Origin: Streptomyces marispadix
Lineage (GTDB): Bacteria; Actinomycetota; Actinomycetes; Streptomycetales; Streptomycetaceae
NCBI RefSeq assembly: GCF_022524345.1
Contig: NZ_JAKWJU010000002.1
Coordinates: 4,998,501-5,062,500 of the forward strand
Length of the DNA: 64,000 bases
Reading direction: 5' to 3'
Within the stretch, counting starts at the first letter, position 1. Every line of letters starts with the position of its first letter. Shown here one piece after another: positions 1 through 8,368 of this stretch. Below the pieces are notes generated by a model, which was not told the DNA's origin, searched no databases, and worked only from the letters and a program-made list of their open reading frames with translations. Both the position numbers and the translations under genes were made by a program.

Positions 1-564
1 ACGGCGGCGGCACCGGGACGGCACGATTTTCGCCCGCGGCCCCACGGAGCCCGGAAGTGACCGCACGCTGCCGGGACGCAAATCGCGCTGAGTGTCCCGG
101 AACCACCGCCTCCACGTCCCGCCCCCTCCTGCCCGCCGGCTGCTCTCCCCATCCGGCCCCACGGGCCGGTGTATCAGCGCCGCCGATGTCGGCCGGGTGC
201 AACGCCCCCTCGCCGACGTGCAGTTGGTGCTGAGCGGGACGGCGTCGGGCACTGCGGGAAAGACGCGGGACGGCGGGAGGGGCGGGTCGTGTAGGCGTGC
301 GTGTCCGGACACTCAAGCGTGATTTGCGGGCCACTCCCCGTGCGGTTCGAGGCCGGTATCCGTAAGTGTGGGCCGTAAATCATGCCGTCCGGACATGTGC
401 GCCGGAACGGCCCGCCCCGCACCCGCCACGTACGGAACGCGCACACGTCGCCGTACCCCGGCGCCCATCGCGCCCACCGCCGAAAACCACCGGCGGCACG
501 AGCCCGGTCGCGGGAGCCATAGGATTGGGGCGGAAAATCCAACACTCACCCAGAGGACCGCTGC
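1..564. other. non-coding stretch upstream of gatC
   Basis: I see no convincing gene. The open frames here are short, arginine- and proline-rich and have no ribosome binding site. The stretch holds a perfect 12-base palindrome GTGTCCGGACAC at 301-312 and a second copy of its core (GTCCGGAC) near 388. A gene may end to the left of the window. Confidence 0.5.
520..525 (+). promoter_or_regulatory. candidate -10 box for the gatC operon
   Basis: TAGGAT fits the Streptomyces housekeeping -10 pattern TANNNT and would start transcription near 532. That leaves a 33-base leader that carries the gatC ribosome binding site. No good -35 is visible, so this is a candidate only. Confidence 0.35.
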
Positions 565-861
565 ATGCCTGGCATCTCGCGCGAGGAGGTCGCCCACCTC
601 GCCCGGCTGGCGCGCCTGGAGCTGAAGGACGAAGAGCTGGATCACTTCGCCGGTCAGCTCGACGACATCATCGGTGCTGTCGCCACCGTCTCAGACGTCG
701 CCAACGAGGACGTACCGCCGACCTCCCACCCGCTGCCGCTCACCAACGTCATGCGCCCGGACGTCGTCCGTCCCGGCCTGACGCCCGAGCAGGCGCTCTC
801 GGGCGCCCCCGCGCAGGAACAGCAGCGATTCAAGGTGCCGCAGATCCTGGGGGAGGACTGA
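565..861 (+). CDS. gatC: Asp-tRNA(Asn)/Glu-tRNA(Gln) amidotransferase subunit C
   Basis: This is the small, non-catalytic subunit of the GatCAB complex. The complex converts mischarged Glu-tRNA(Gln), and in many bacteria Asp-tRNA(Asn), to the correct aminoacyl-tRNA; GatC wraps around GatA and helps assembly. The 98-residue product opens with the family signature [17 protein letters not shown] and ends with the typical FKVPQILG segment, a full-length match to the family. An AGAGGA ribosome binding site lies about eight bases before the ATG. It is first in an operon with gatA, 3 bases downstream, and gatB. No gene for glutaminyl-tRNA synthetase is needed where this complex exists. Confidence 0.96.
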   Translation: MPGISREEVAHLARLARLELKDEELDHFAGQLDDIIGAVATVSDVANEDVPPTSHPLPLTNVMRPDVVRPGLTPEQALSGAPAQEQQRFKVPQILGED

Positions 862-864
862 GCG

Positions 865-2358
865 ATGGCCGATCTGACCAGACTGACCGCGGCCGAGACC
901 GCGGAGAGGATCGCGAGCGGCGACGTCACCGCCGTTGAGGTCGCCGAGGCGCATCTCGCCCGTATCGACGCCGTCGACGAGAAGGTGCACGCCTTCCTGC
1001 ACGTCGACCGCGAGGGCGCGCTCGCCAAGGCCCGCGAGGTCGACGAGAAGCGTGCACGCGGCGAGCGGCTCGGCCCGCTGGCCGGCGTGCCGGTCGCGGT
1101 GAAGGACCTGTTCACCACGGAGGGCGTGCCCACGACGGTGGGTTCGAAGATCCTGGAGGGCTGGATCCCGCCGTACGACGCGACGGTGGTGCGGAAGCTG
1201 AAGGAGGCGGACGTCGTCATCCTCGGCAAGACCAACATGGACGAGTTCGCCATGGGCTCCTCCACGGAGAACAGCGCGTACGGGCCGACCGGCAACCCCT
1301 GGGACCTCACCCGCATCCCGGGCGGCTCCGGAGGCGGCTCCTCCGCGGCGATCACCGCGTACGAGGCGCCGCTGGCGATCGGCACCGACACCGGTGGTTC
1401 CATCCGCCAGCCCGCCGCCGTCACCGGCACCGTGGGCGTGAAGCCGACCTACGGCGGTGTCTCCCGCTACGGCATGGTCGCCTTCTCCTCCTCCCTCGAC
1501 CAGGCCGGGCCCTGTGCCCGCACGGTGCTCGACGCCGCGCTGCTGCACTCCGTCATCGGCGGCCACGACGAGCTGGACTCGACCTCCATCGACCAGCCCG
1601 TGCCGGACGTCGTCGCCGCCGCGCGCAACGGCGAGGTGTCGGGCCTGCGGGTCGGCGTCGTCAAGGAGTTCCGCGGCGAGGGCTACCAGGCGGGCGTGCT
1701 CCAGCGCGTCGACGAGACGGTGGAGCTGCTGCGGGAGCTGGGCGCCGAGGTCGTCGAGGTCTCCTGCCCGTCGTTCACCAAGGCGCTGGCCGCGTACTAC
1801 CTGATCGCACCCTCGGAGTGCTCCTCCAACCTCGCCCGCTTCGACGCGATGCGCTACGGGCTGCGCGTGGGCGACGACGGCACGCACTCCGCGGAGGAGG
1901 TCACGGCGCTCACCCGTGAGGCCGGGTTCGGCGACGAGGTCAAGCGCCGCGTCATGCTCGGCACTTACGCACTCAGCTCCGGCTACTACGACGCGTACTA
2001 CGGCTCGGCGCAGAAGGTGCGCACGCTCATCACCCGCGACTTCGAGCGCGCCTTCGCGGAGGTGGACGTCCTCGTCTCGCCCACGACGCCGACCACCGCG
2101 TTCCCCATCGGCGAGCGCGCCGACGACCCCATGGCCATGTATCTGGCCGACCTGTGCACCATCCCGTCCAACCTGGCCGGGAACGCCGCCATGTCCGTAC
2201 CGTGCGGCCTGGCCGAGGAGGACGGCCTCCCGGTGGGGCTCCAGATCGTCGCTCCGGCCATGGCCGATGACCGTCTCTATCGTGTCGGTGCGGCCCTGGA
2301 AGCCGCCCACCAGGCACGTTGGGGACACCCGCTGCTCGAGGAGGCACCGTCGCTGTGA
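865..2358 (+). CDS. gatA: Asp-tRNA(Asn)/Glu-tRNA(Gln) amidotransferase subunit A
   Basis: GatA is the glutaminase that releases ammonia from glutamine for the amidation carried out on GatB. The 497-residue protein is an amidase-signature enzyme of normal length. The Ser-cisSer-Lys triad is visible: Lys80 in GVPVAVKDL, cis-Ser155 in the GGSGGGSS loop and nucleophile Ser179 in [11 protein letters not shown]. The spacing of 24 residues between the two serines is as in characterised GatA. A GGGGGAGG ribosome binding site precedes the ATG. The stop overlaps the GTG of the next small gene, suggesting coupled translation. Confidence 0.97.
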   Translation: MADLTRLTAAETAERIASGDVTAVEVAEAHLARIDAVDEKVHAFLHVDREGALAKAREVDEKRARGERLGPLAGVPVAVKDLFTTEGVPTTVGSKILEGWIPPYDATVVRKLKEADVVILGKTNMDEFAMGSSTENSAYGPTGNPWDLTRIPGGSGGGSSAAITAYEAPLAIGTDTGGSIRQPAAVTGTVGVKPTYGGVSRYGMVAFSSSLDQAGPCARTVLDAALLHSVIGGHDELDSTSIDQPVPDVVAAARNGEVSGLRVGVVKEFRGEGYQAGVLQRVDETVELLRELGAEVVEVSCPSFTKALAAYYLIAPSECSSNLARFDAMRYGLRVGDDGTHSAEEVTALTREAGFGDEVKRRVMLGTYALSSGYYDAYYGSAQKVRTLITRDFERAFAEVDVLVSPTTPTTAFPIGERADDPMAMYLADLCTIPSNLAGNAAMSVPCGLAEEDGLPVGLQIVAPAMADDRLYRVGAALEAAHQARWGHPLLEEAPSL

Positions 2359-2600
2359 GTGGAAAGCTTCAGAAGGCCAAGGGGTTCAAGAAGTCCCGGA
2401 CCGGGATGTACGTGTCCATCGCCGCCTCCCTCTTCGGGGCCGTAGGCACCATCAAGCGCGGCAGGGAGGCCCGTCGCGAGGGCGACACGCTCCAGTTGCT
2501 CGACGTCGCGGTGTCGGCGGCGGGCATCGTCACCGGTGTGGCGCTGCTCGTACGGGAGCTGCGGCGGCTCGACATCGACGATGTCCTCGCGGACGACTGA
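2355..2600 (+). CDS. small membrane protein of unknown function inside the gat operon
   Basis: The 81-residue product begins with GTG inside the gatA stop (GTGA overlap) and ends 14 bases before gatB, so it is almost certainly co-transcribed with the amidotransferase genes and translationally coupled to gatA. It has a basic start ([16 protein letters not shown]), a weakly hydrophobic stretch at residues 19-31, a second clearly hydrophobic segment ([17 protein letters not shown]) and an acidic tail. I recall a similar small gene at this place in other Streptomyces, but no function. Whether it has anything to do with tRNA amidation cannot be told from the sequence. Confidence 0.8.
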   Translation: MSGKLQKAKGFKKSRTGMYVSIAASLFGAVGTIKRGREARREGDTLQLLDVAVSAAGIVTGVALLVRELRRLDIDDVLADD

Positions 2601-2614
2601 GAGGCGAAGTATCC

Positions 2615-4123
2615 GTGACCGTCACTGAACTGGTGCCGTACGAGGACGCGTTGGCCGCCTACGACCCCGTCATGGGGCTGGAGGTCCACGTCGAACTCGG
2701 CACCGCCACGAAGATGTTCTGCGGCTGCTCGACGACGCTCGGCGCGGACGCCAACAGCCAGACCTGCCCGACCTGTCTGGGTCTGCCCGGCGCGCTGCCG
2801 GTCGTCAACGCGACGGGCGTCGAGTCCGCCGTACGCATCGGTCTCGCGCTGAACTGCGAGATCGCGGAGTGGTGCCGCTTCGCGCGGAAGAACTACTTCT
2901 ACCCGGACATGCCGAAGAACTTCCAGACCTCCCAGTACGACGAGCCGATCGCGTTCAACGGCTACCTCGACGTGCAGCTTGAGGACGGCGAGGTCTTCCG
3001 CGTGGAGATCGAGCGCGCCCACATGGAGGAGGACACCGGCAAGTCGACGCACATCGGCGGCGCCACGGGCCGCATCCACGGCGCCTCGCACTCGCTGCTC
3101 GACTACAACCGCGCCGGCATCCCGCTGATCGAGATCGTCACCAAGCCCATCGAGGGCGCGGGAGAGCGCGCACCCGAGGTCGCCAAGGCGTATGTGGCCG
3201 AACTGCGGGAGCTGATCAAGGCGTTGGGCGTCTCCGAGGCCCGCATGGAGATGGGCCAGATGCGCTGCGACGTCAACCTGTCGCTGCGCCCCAAGGGCGA
3301 GAGCGCCTTCGGCACACGCAGCGAGACGAAGAACGTCAACTCGCTGCGCAGCGTGGAGCGCGCGGCCCGGTTCGAGATCCAGCGGCACGCGGCGGTGCTG
3401 GACGCGGGCGAGAAGATCGTCCAGGAGACCCGGCACTTCCACGAGGACCAGGGCACGACGACCTCCGGCCGCGTCAAGGAGGAGGCGGAGGACTACCGCT
3501 ACTTCCCCGAGCCGGACCTGGTGCCGGTCGCACCGTCCCGCGAGTGGGTCGAGGAGCTGCGGGCGGGGCTGCCCGAGCTGCCGCGGCTGCGCCGCAACCG
3601 GCTGCGGGAGGAGTGGGGCATCTCGCAGCACGAGATGCAGTCCGTGCTCAACGCCGGTGCCGTGGGGCTGATCGTCGCCACCGTCGACGCGGGCGCGCCC
3701 GCCGACCAGGCCCGTAAGTGGTGGATGGGCGAACTCGCCCGCCGCGCCAACGAGTCGGGCACCGATCTGGCGGATCTGCCCATCGGTCCCGAGGACGTCG
3801 CCCGGGTCTGTGAGCTGGTGCAGGAGGGCTCGCTCAACGACAAGCTCGCGCGGCAGACCATCGAGGGCGTGCTGGCGGGCGAGGGCACACCGGACGAGGT
3901 CGTGGAGAAGCGCGGACTGAAGGTCGTCTCCGACGAGGGCGCGCTCGGCGCGGCCGTGGACGAGGCGATCGCGGGCAACGCCGACATCGCGGAGAAGATC
4001 CGCGGTGGCAAGGTGCAGGCCGCGGGCGCGCTCGTGGGCGCGGTCATGAAGGCCACCCGGGGGCAGGCGGACGCCGCCCGTGTGCGTGAGCTGATCCTGG
4101 AGAAGCTCGGCGTCGAGGGCTGA
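2615..4123 (+). CDS. gatB: Asp-tRNA(Asn)/Glu-tRNA(Gln) amidotransferase subunit B
   Basis: GatB binds the mischarged tRNA and activates its side-chain carboxylate with ATP before amidation. The 502-residue protein starts with GTG ([12 protein letters not shown]), which matches the start of Streptomyces GatB; the frame is open much further upstream but that part is a shadow of gatA. The N-terminal catalytic core is recognisable from [11 protein letters not shown], and CGC followed by CPTC form the zinc-binding cysteine cluster. The C-terminal YqeY-like tail domain (residues about 355-500) is present. It closes the operon and is followed by a strong hairpin. Confidence 0.97.
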   Translation: MTVTELVPYEDALAAYDPVMGLEVHVELGTATKMFCGCSTTLGADANSQTCPTCLGLPGALPVVNATGVESAVRIGLALNCEIAEWCRFARKNYFYPDMPKNFQTSQYDEPIAFNGYLDVQLEDGEVFRVEIERAHMEEDTGKSTHIGGATGRIHGASHSLLDYNRAGIPLIEIVTKPIEGAGERAPEVAKAYVAELRELIKALGVSEARMEMGQMRCDVNLSLRPKGESAFGTRSETKNVNSLRSVERAARFEIQRHAAVLDAGEKIVQETRHFHEDQGTTTSGRVKEEAEDYRYFPEPDLVPVAPSREWVEELRAGLPELPRLRRNRLREEWGISQHEMQSVLNAGAVGLIVATVDAGAPADQARKWWMGELARRANESGTDLADLPIGPEDVARVCELVQEGSLNDKLARQTIEGVLAGEGTPDEVVEKRGLKVVSDEGALGAAVDEAIAGNADIAEKIRGGKVQAAGALVGAVMKATRGQADAARVRELILEKLGVEG

Positions 4124-4193
4124 GCGGCGGCTCCGCCCGGGGGCCCGGCGAAGAGTCGTCCAGGGCCCGGGGCGCGGGCGACGGCATCCGAAG

Positions 4194-4226
4194 GTGAGGG
4201 GCGGTCCACTGAGGGCCGCCCCTCAC
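4194..4226 (+). terminator. hairpin terminator after gatB
   Basis: GTGAGGGGCGGTCC pairs with GGGCCGCCCCTCAC (14 pairs, one G-T) across a 5-base loop. No T-run follows, which is usual for Streptomyces terminators. Confidence 0.75.
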
Positions 4227-4561
4227 TCATGCTCGGGCGCCCCACCGCTTGTGTCCCGGGCGCTGCGCGGCCACGGTTCGGGCGCGCTGATTCGCGTTCG
4301 CACACGGTTCTGTGGATGTGCTGAGCGGGAGCACGTACGTGATGAGCTGCCGTGACGCCAAGCGCGGCGGCGCAATTGTGGTCATAGACACAAAGGTGGC
4401 AAAGGATCTTTCTCCGATGTCACGCTGCCAGAGCGGAACATCACAAGCGCATCACGATGTGCACGGTGCTCCGGATCGTCTGCCTCCCGCCCGCGCGTTC
4501 GGCACCGCGCGGATTCCGTTGCGGGATACCGCCCGCCCCCTCCCGAAAAGGTCGGACATCT
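4227..4561 (+). other. non-coding stretch upstream of the MMPL gene
   Basis: No gene seen. The stretch is less G+C-rich around 4375-4450 than its surroundings, which suggests the promoter of the MMPL gene lies there, but I cannot pick out a clear -35/-10 pair. Confidence 0.4.
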
Positions 4562-7117
4562 ATGACGGCTCTCGCCCGCTGGTGCCTGCGTCGCCGTCTG
4601 GCCGTGGTCCTGCTCTGGTGCGCCGTGCTGCTGGGCGTCGGCACCTCCTCGCTGCTGAGCGGAGCGTCCTTCTCCAACCAGTACGACGTGCCGGGCACCG
4701 AGTCCGGGCGTGCGAACACGCTGATCAGCGAGAGCTTCCCGGACCGCAAGGGCGACAGCGACACGATCGTGTGGCACACGGGCAAGGGCACCGACGCCTC
4801 GACCGACGACGTCCGCTCGCCGCAGGTCGAGAAGGCCATGGAGCGGACCCTCGACGACATCGCCGAACTGCCTGGAGTCGGCAAGGTCCAAAGCCCCTAC
4901 GGCGCTGCGGCAGGCGACACCGGCGGCTCGGACGCCCGCGCCTCGGACGCCGGTGGCACGGACTCCGGCGGTGCGGACGGACGTAATGCCTCAGGCGACG
5001 CCGCATCCGCCGGGGGCGACCGCGGCGGGCAGTCGGAACGAATCAGCCGCGACGGCCGCACCGCCTACGCCACCGTGACCTTCGACGCGTCCGTCGAGAA
5101 GCTCGACAAGAAGGACGTACAGCGCGTCGTCGACACCGCACAGCGCGCCGGCGAGGACGTGCCGGGCATGGACGTAGAGGCGGGCGGCCCCGGCATCGCG
5201 CTGACCGAGAAGGAGGACAGCCACATCAGCGAGGCCGTCGGCATCGCCGTGGCGGCCGTCGTGCTGCTGGTCGCCTTCGGCTCGCTGGCGGCGATGTCGC
5301 TTCCGCTGGTGACGGCGCTGGTCAGCGTCGGCACGGCGACCCTCGGCATCGGGCTGCTCAGCCATGTGATGACCGTGGCCGACTTCGCGCCGATGCTGGG
5401 CACGCTCATCGGGCTCGGCGTCGGCATCGACTACGCGCTCTTCATCGTCACCAGACACCGGCGCGGCCTGAAGGAGGGCATGTCCGTCGAGGCGGCGGCC
5501 GAGCGTGCTGTCGCATCGGCGGGACGTGCCGTCGTGTTCGCCGGGGTGACGGTGTGCATCGCGCTGCTGGGCATGCTCGTGCTGCGGCTCAGCTTCCTCA
5601 ACGGGGTGGCCGTGGCCGCGTCGCTCACCGTGGTGCTCGCCGTGCTGTCGTCGGTGACGCTCGTACCCGCACTGCTCGGAGTGATCGGCAAGCGTGCCCT
5701 CAGCGGCCGTGAACGGCGCAGGCTCGCGGAGCACGGGCCGGAGTTGCCCGCCGAACTGCACCGGGAGGGCGAGCACTCGGAGGACCCGGACGCAGAAGAG
5801 CCGCATGGACGCGGTACGGACGCGACGGGTACCGAGGCCACCGGTGCGCGGAAGCCCGGCGCCCGTGCGCGCGCCTCCGTCGCCGCCCGCTGGTCGTCCT
5901 TCGTGGCACGCCATCCGCGCCTGCTCGGCGGCATCGCCGCCCTGGTGATGGTGGTGCTGGCGGTGCCCGTCTCCGGGCTTCAGCTCGGCACGTCCGACCA
6001 GGGCAGCAATCCACGTACGACCACGACGCGGCAGGCGTACGACCTGCTCGCCGACGGATTCGGACCCGGCACCAACGGACCGCTCACGCTGGTCGGCGAG
6101 ATCGACGACGCCAAGGCCAAGCTCGACTTCGAGCAGCTTCCCGAGAAGCTGCGGGACGTCGAGGGCGTCGCCCATGTCTCGGGCAGCGAACTGAACGGAA
6201 ACGGCGGTACCGGAGTCATCACCGTCGTACCGGACAGCGCACCGCAGTCCGAGCGGACGTCGGAACTGGTCGAGGACCTCCGCAAGGACGTGCTCCCGGA
6301 GGCCACAGGCTCCAGCTCGCTCGACGTACAGGTCGGCGGTGTCACGGCCGCGCACGACGACTTCGCCTCCGTGATCCTCGGCAAGCTGCCGCTCTTCGTC
6401 GGCGTCGTGGTCTCGCTGGGCTGTGCGCTGCTGCTGGTCGCCTTCCGCAGCATCGGCATCCCGCTGAAGGCCGCGCTGATGAACGTGATGGCGGTGGCGG
6501 CCGCCTGTGGAGTGGTCGTCGCCGTCTTCCAATGGGGGTGGGGAAGCGGCCTGATGGGGCTGGGGGGCTCCGGGCCGATCGAACCGTTCCTGCCCGTGAT
6601 CATGGTGTCCGTCCTCTTCGGGCTGTCGATGGACTACCAGGTCTTCCTCGTCAGCCGCATGTACGAGGAGTGGCGTCTGACCGGCGACAACCGCAGATCC
6701 GTGCGGGTCGGGCTGGCCGAGACGGGACGGGTGATCAACTCCGCCGCGGTCATCATGATCGCCGTCTTCGGTGCGTTCGTGCTGAGCGGCGACCGGATCA
6801 TCGCGATGTTCGGCATCGGCCTCGCCGCGGCCGTCGCGCTGGACGCCTTCGTGCTGCGCACGCTGCTCGTCCCCGCCCTGATGCACATGCTGGGCAGCGC
6901 CAACTGGTGGCTGCCCCGGTGGATGGAGCGATGGCTTCCGCGCGTCAGCATCGAGCCGGAGGCCGTCCCCGAACCCGTGCCCGGTACGGAGCCGGAAACG
7001 GTGCACGGGACGGCGTCCGGAACGGTGCCGGACCCCGTCGGTGCCGGGCTTGGCGGAACGGTGCCCGCGCCCCGTGACGGGCTCTCATCGGACTCTCAGA
7101 AACGGCCCCTACGGTGA
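4562..7117 (+). CDS. MMPL-family membrane transporter
   Basis: An 851-residue RND-superfamily protein of the MmpL type, which in actinobacteria export lipids, siderophores or small molecules using the proton gradient. The first ~25 residues form a membrane helix. An extracytoplasmic domain holds a Gly/Ser/Asp-rich low-complexity insert at about 120-165. It is followed by a five-helix block containing the GLGVGIDYALFIVTRHRR motif. The second half repeats the plan, with GLSMDYQVFLVSRMYEEW as the equivalent motif. The paired GxxxDY motifs are the proton-relay signature. A charged cytoplasmic loop separates the halves. The ATG at 4562 was chosen because upstream codons look non-coding. The substrate is unknown. 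Confidence 0.92.
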   Translation: MTALARWCLRRRLAVVLLWCAVLLGVGTSSLLSGASFSNQYDVPGTESGRANTLISESFPDRKGDSDTIVWHTGKGTDASTDDVRSPQVEKAMERTLDDIAELPGVGKVQSPYGAAAGDTGGSDARASDAGGTDSGGADGRNASGDAASAGGDRGGQSERISRDGRTAYATVTFDASVEKLDKKDVQRVVDTAQRAGEDVPGMDVEAGGPGIALTEKEDSHISEAVGIAVAAVVLLVAFGSLAAMSLPLVTALVSVGTATLGIGLLSHVMTVADFAPMLGTLIGLGVGIDYALFIVTRHRRGLKEGMSVEAAAERAVASAGRAVVFAGVTVCIALLGMLVLRLSFLNGVAVAASLTVVLAVLSSVTLVPALLGVIGKRALSGRERRRLAEHGPELPAELHREGEHSEDPDAEEPHGRGTDATGTEATGARKPGARARASVAARWSSFVARHPRLLGGIAALVMVVLAVPVSGLQLGTSDQGSNPRTTTTRQAYDLLADGFGPGTNGPLTLVGEIDDAKAKLDFEQLPEKLRDVEGVAHVSGSELNGNGGTGVITVVPDSAPQSERTSELVEDLRKDVLPEATGSSSLDVQVGGVTAAHDDFASVILGKLPLFVGVVVSLGCALLLVAFRSIGIPLKAALMNVMAVAAACGVVVAVFQWGWGSGLMGLGGSGPIEPFLPVIMVSVLFGLSMDYQVFLVSRMYEEWRLTGDNRRSVRVGLAETGRVINSAAVIMIAVFGAFVLSGDRIIAMFGIGLAAAVALDAFVLRTLLVPALMHMLGSANWWLPRWMERWLPRVSIEPEAVPEPVPGTEPETVHGTASGTVPDPVGAGLGGTVPAPRDGLSSDSQKRPLR

Positions 7118-7123
7118 CGCACC

Positions 7124-7756
7124 ATGGCTACCGAGACGACCAAGACCGACAAGACCGAAGAGGCCGGCACCAAGCCGGAGACCGGCCTCGACAAGGACAC
7201 GACGACCGCGACGGCCGGGAGGGACTCCGCCGTCGCCGCCGCCGCTGAGGAGCCCCGCGCCGAGGCCCTCACGGACGACGACCACGACGGCTACGCCGAC
7301 GGCGGCTTCGCCGATGACGAGACCGGCACCGCCGTTCCCGTGCGCGGCGGACTGGGCGCGGGTGCCGCGGCCGTCGTCAGCGCCGGGCTGGGGCTCAGCT
7401 CCATCACCGGCACCTCGCTCAGCGAGATGCTGCGCGATCGCAAACAGCTCATCGGCCAGATCGAGAGCAGCGCCCAGGCCCCGCAGGGCGGCGGCGGTGG
7501 CGCCGACCAGATCAGCGCGCTCTACGGAGCCCCCTGGCACGCCACCGCGATCCTCAACGGGATCTTCGCGCTGCTCGCAGTCGTCGTCGGCGGTGTGCTG
7601 CTGGCGCTCGTCGCCAAGCGTGCCGAGACGCGTACCTGGGTCAAGGCCGTCGCGCTGGGCGGGCTGATCCTCGGTGCGATCGGGCTGCTCGTGGCGGGCG
7701 GCATGTATCTGGACCTCTTCGCGGCGCCGCCGAAGGTTCCCGGCCAGCCGTCCTGA
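7124..7756 (+). CDS. membrane protein of unknown function
   Basis: The 210-residue product has a Thr/Glu/Ala-rich, probably disordered first third (residues 1-80), then three hydrophobic segments at about 82-100 (GLGAGAAAVVSAGLGLSS), 145-163 and 175-200. It starts 6 bases after the MMPL stop. TACGGT at 7110-7115 ends 8 bases before the ATG and no ribosome binding site is visible, so it may also have its own leaderless transcript. I do not recognise a family with a known role. Its position suggests a partner or accessory of the exporter, but that is a guess. Confidence 0.8.
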   Translation: MATETTKTDKTEEAGTKPETGLDKDTTTATAGRDSAVAAAAEEPRAEALTDDDHDGYADGGFADDETGTAVPVRGGLGAGAAAVVSAGLGLSSITGTSLSEMLRDRKQLIGQIESSAQAPQGGGGGADQISALYGAPWHATAILNGIFALLAVVVGGVLLALVAKRAETRTWVKAVALGGLILGAIGLLVAGGMYLDLFAAPPKVPGQPS

Positions 7757-8203
7757 CGGGCCCCGGCTCTACGGCCCCCGGGACGTCGCATACGCACACG
7801 CACGTACGGACGCGCGCCCGTACACGTACAACCGAACACGGTCGAGCCGCCCGCGCCCCGCATCCACGGACCCGCGACGGGCGGCTCGGCCATGCCGGAC
7901 TGCCCGGTTCCGAACGTGGCGCGCAGCGCCCGGGCGTACGACCCGAGGACGGGACGGAATGCGGGGGGACATGCGTAAGGACATGCGTAAGGACATGCGT
8001 GAGTCCTCGCGTAAGTGCCCGCCTAAGGACCCGGCGGGCGGTCCCTCCGGCGTGGGGCCGCCGGGGTAAGACCTCCCCATCGGCGGCTAAGGCCCCCTTG
8101 GGTCTGAAGACGGGGCGGTTGCCCGATGTGCACCACCCCCCTGGGAGACGAACGTGGATACGGCACGAAGCAGTCCGATCCATCGACACCAGGGGAGTGC
8201 GAG
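7757..8203 (+). other. non-coding stretch with tandem repeats
   Basis: No gene is supported; the open frames are arginine/threonine-rich shadows. It holds the 12-base tandem repeat listed separately and ends in a strong AGGGGAG ribosome binding site for the next small ORF. Confidence 0.5.
7967..8002 (+). repeat. three tandem 12-base repeats
   Basis: GGACATGCGTAA occurs three times head to tail; the last copy ends in GA instead of AA. The repeat lies in the gap between the membrane protein gene and the small ORF at 8204. Confidence 0.85.
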
Positions 8204-8368
8204 ATGTACTACGGCCACGAGGCGGGGTTCCTCCGCATCGCCGAGCTGCGGCAGAAGGCCGCGGCCGAACGCCGGGCACGCGAGGCCGAGGAGAACGCCC
8301 ACCAGCACGTTGAGGGGCCCCGTCGGCCGGGGCGCCGAGCGGGCCGCTACTGGTTCCGTACCGCATGA
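8204..8368 (+). CDS. 54-residue protein coupled to a LuxR-type regulator
   Basis: A short ORF with an unusually good ribosome binding site (AGGGGAG, six bases from the ATG). Its TGA overlaps the ATG of the following regulator (ATGA), which implies translational coupling. The product is MYYGHEAGFLRIAELRQKAA followed by a highly charged Arg/Glu helix and a basic tail ending in RYWFRTA. No family is recognised. It could be a true small protein or an upstream ORF whose translation sets expression of the regulator. Confidence 0.6.
   Translation: MYYGHEAGFLRIAELRQKAAAERRAREAEENAHQHVEGPRRPGRRAGRYWFRTA

Noticed and set aside
691..2328. 545-residue minus-strand frame opposite gatA
   Set aside because: Codon-bias shadow: rich in Arg, Gly, Val and His, no ribosome binding site, and the plus strand encodes a clear amidase.
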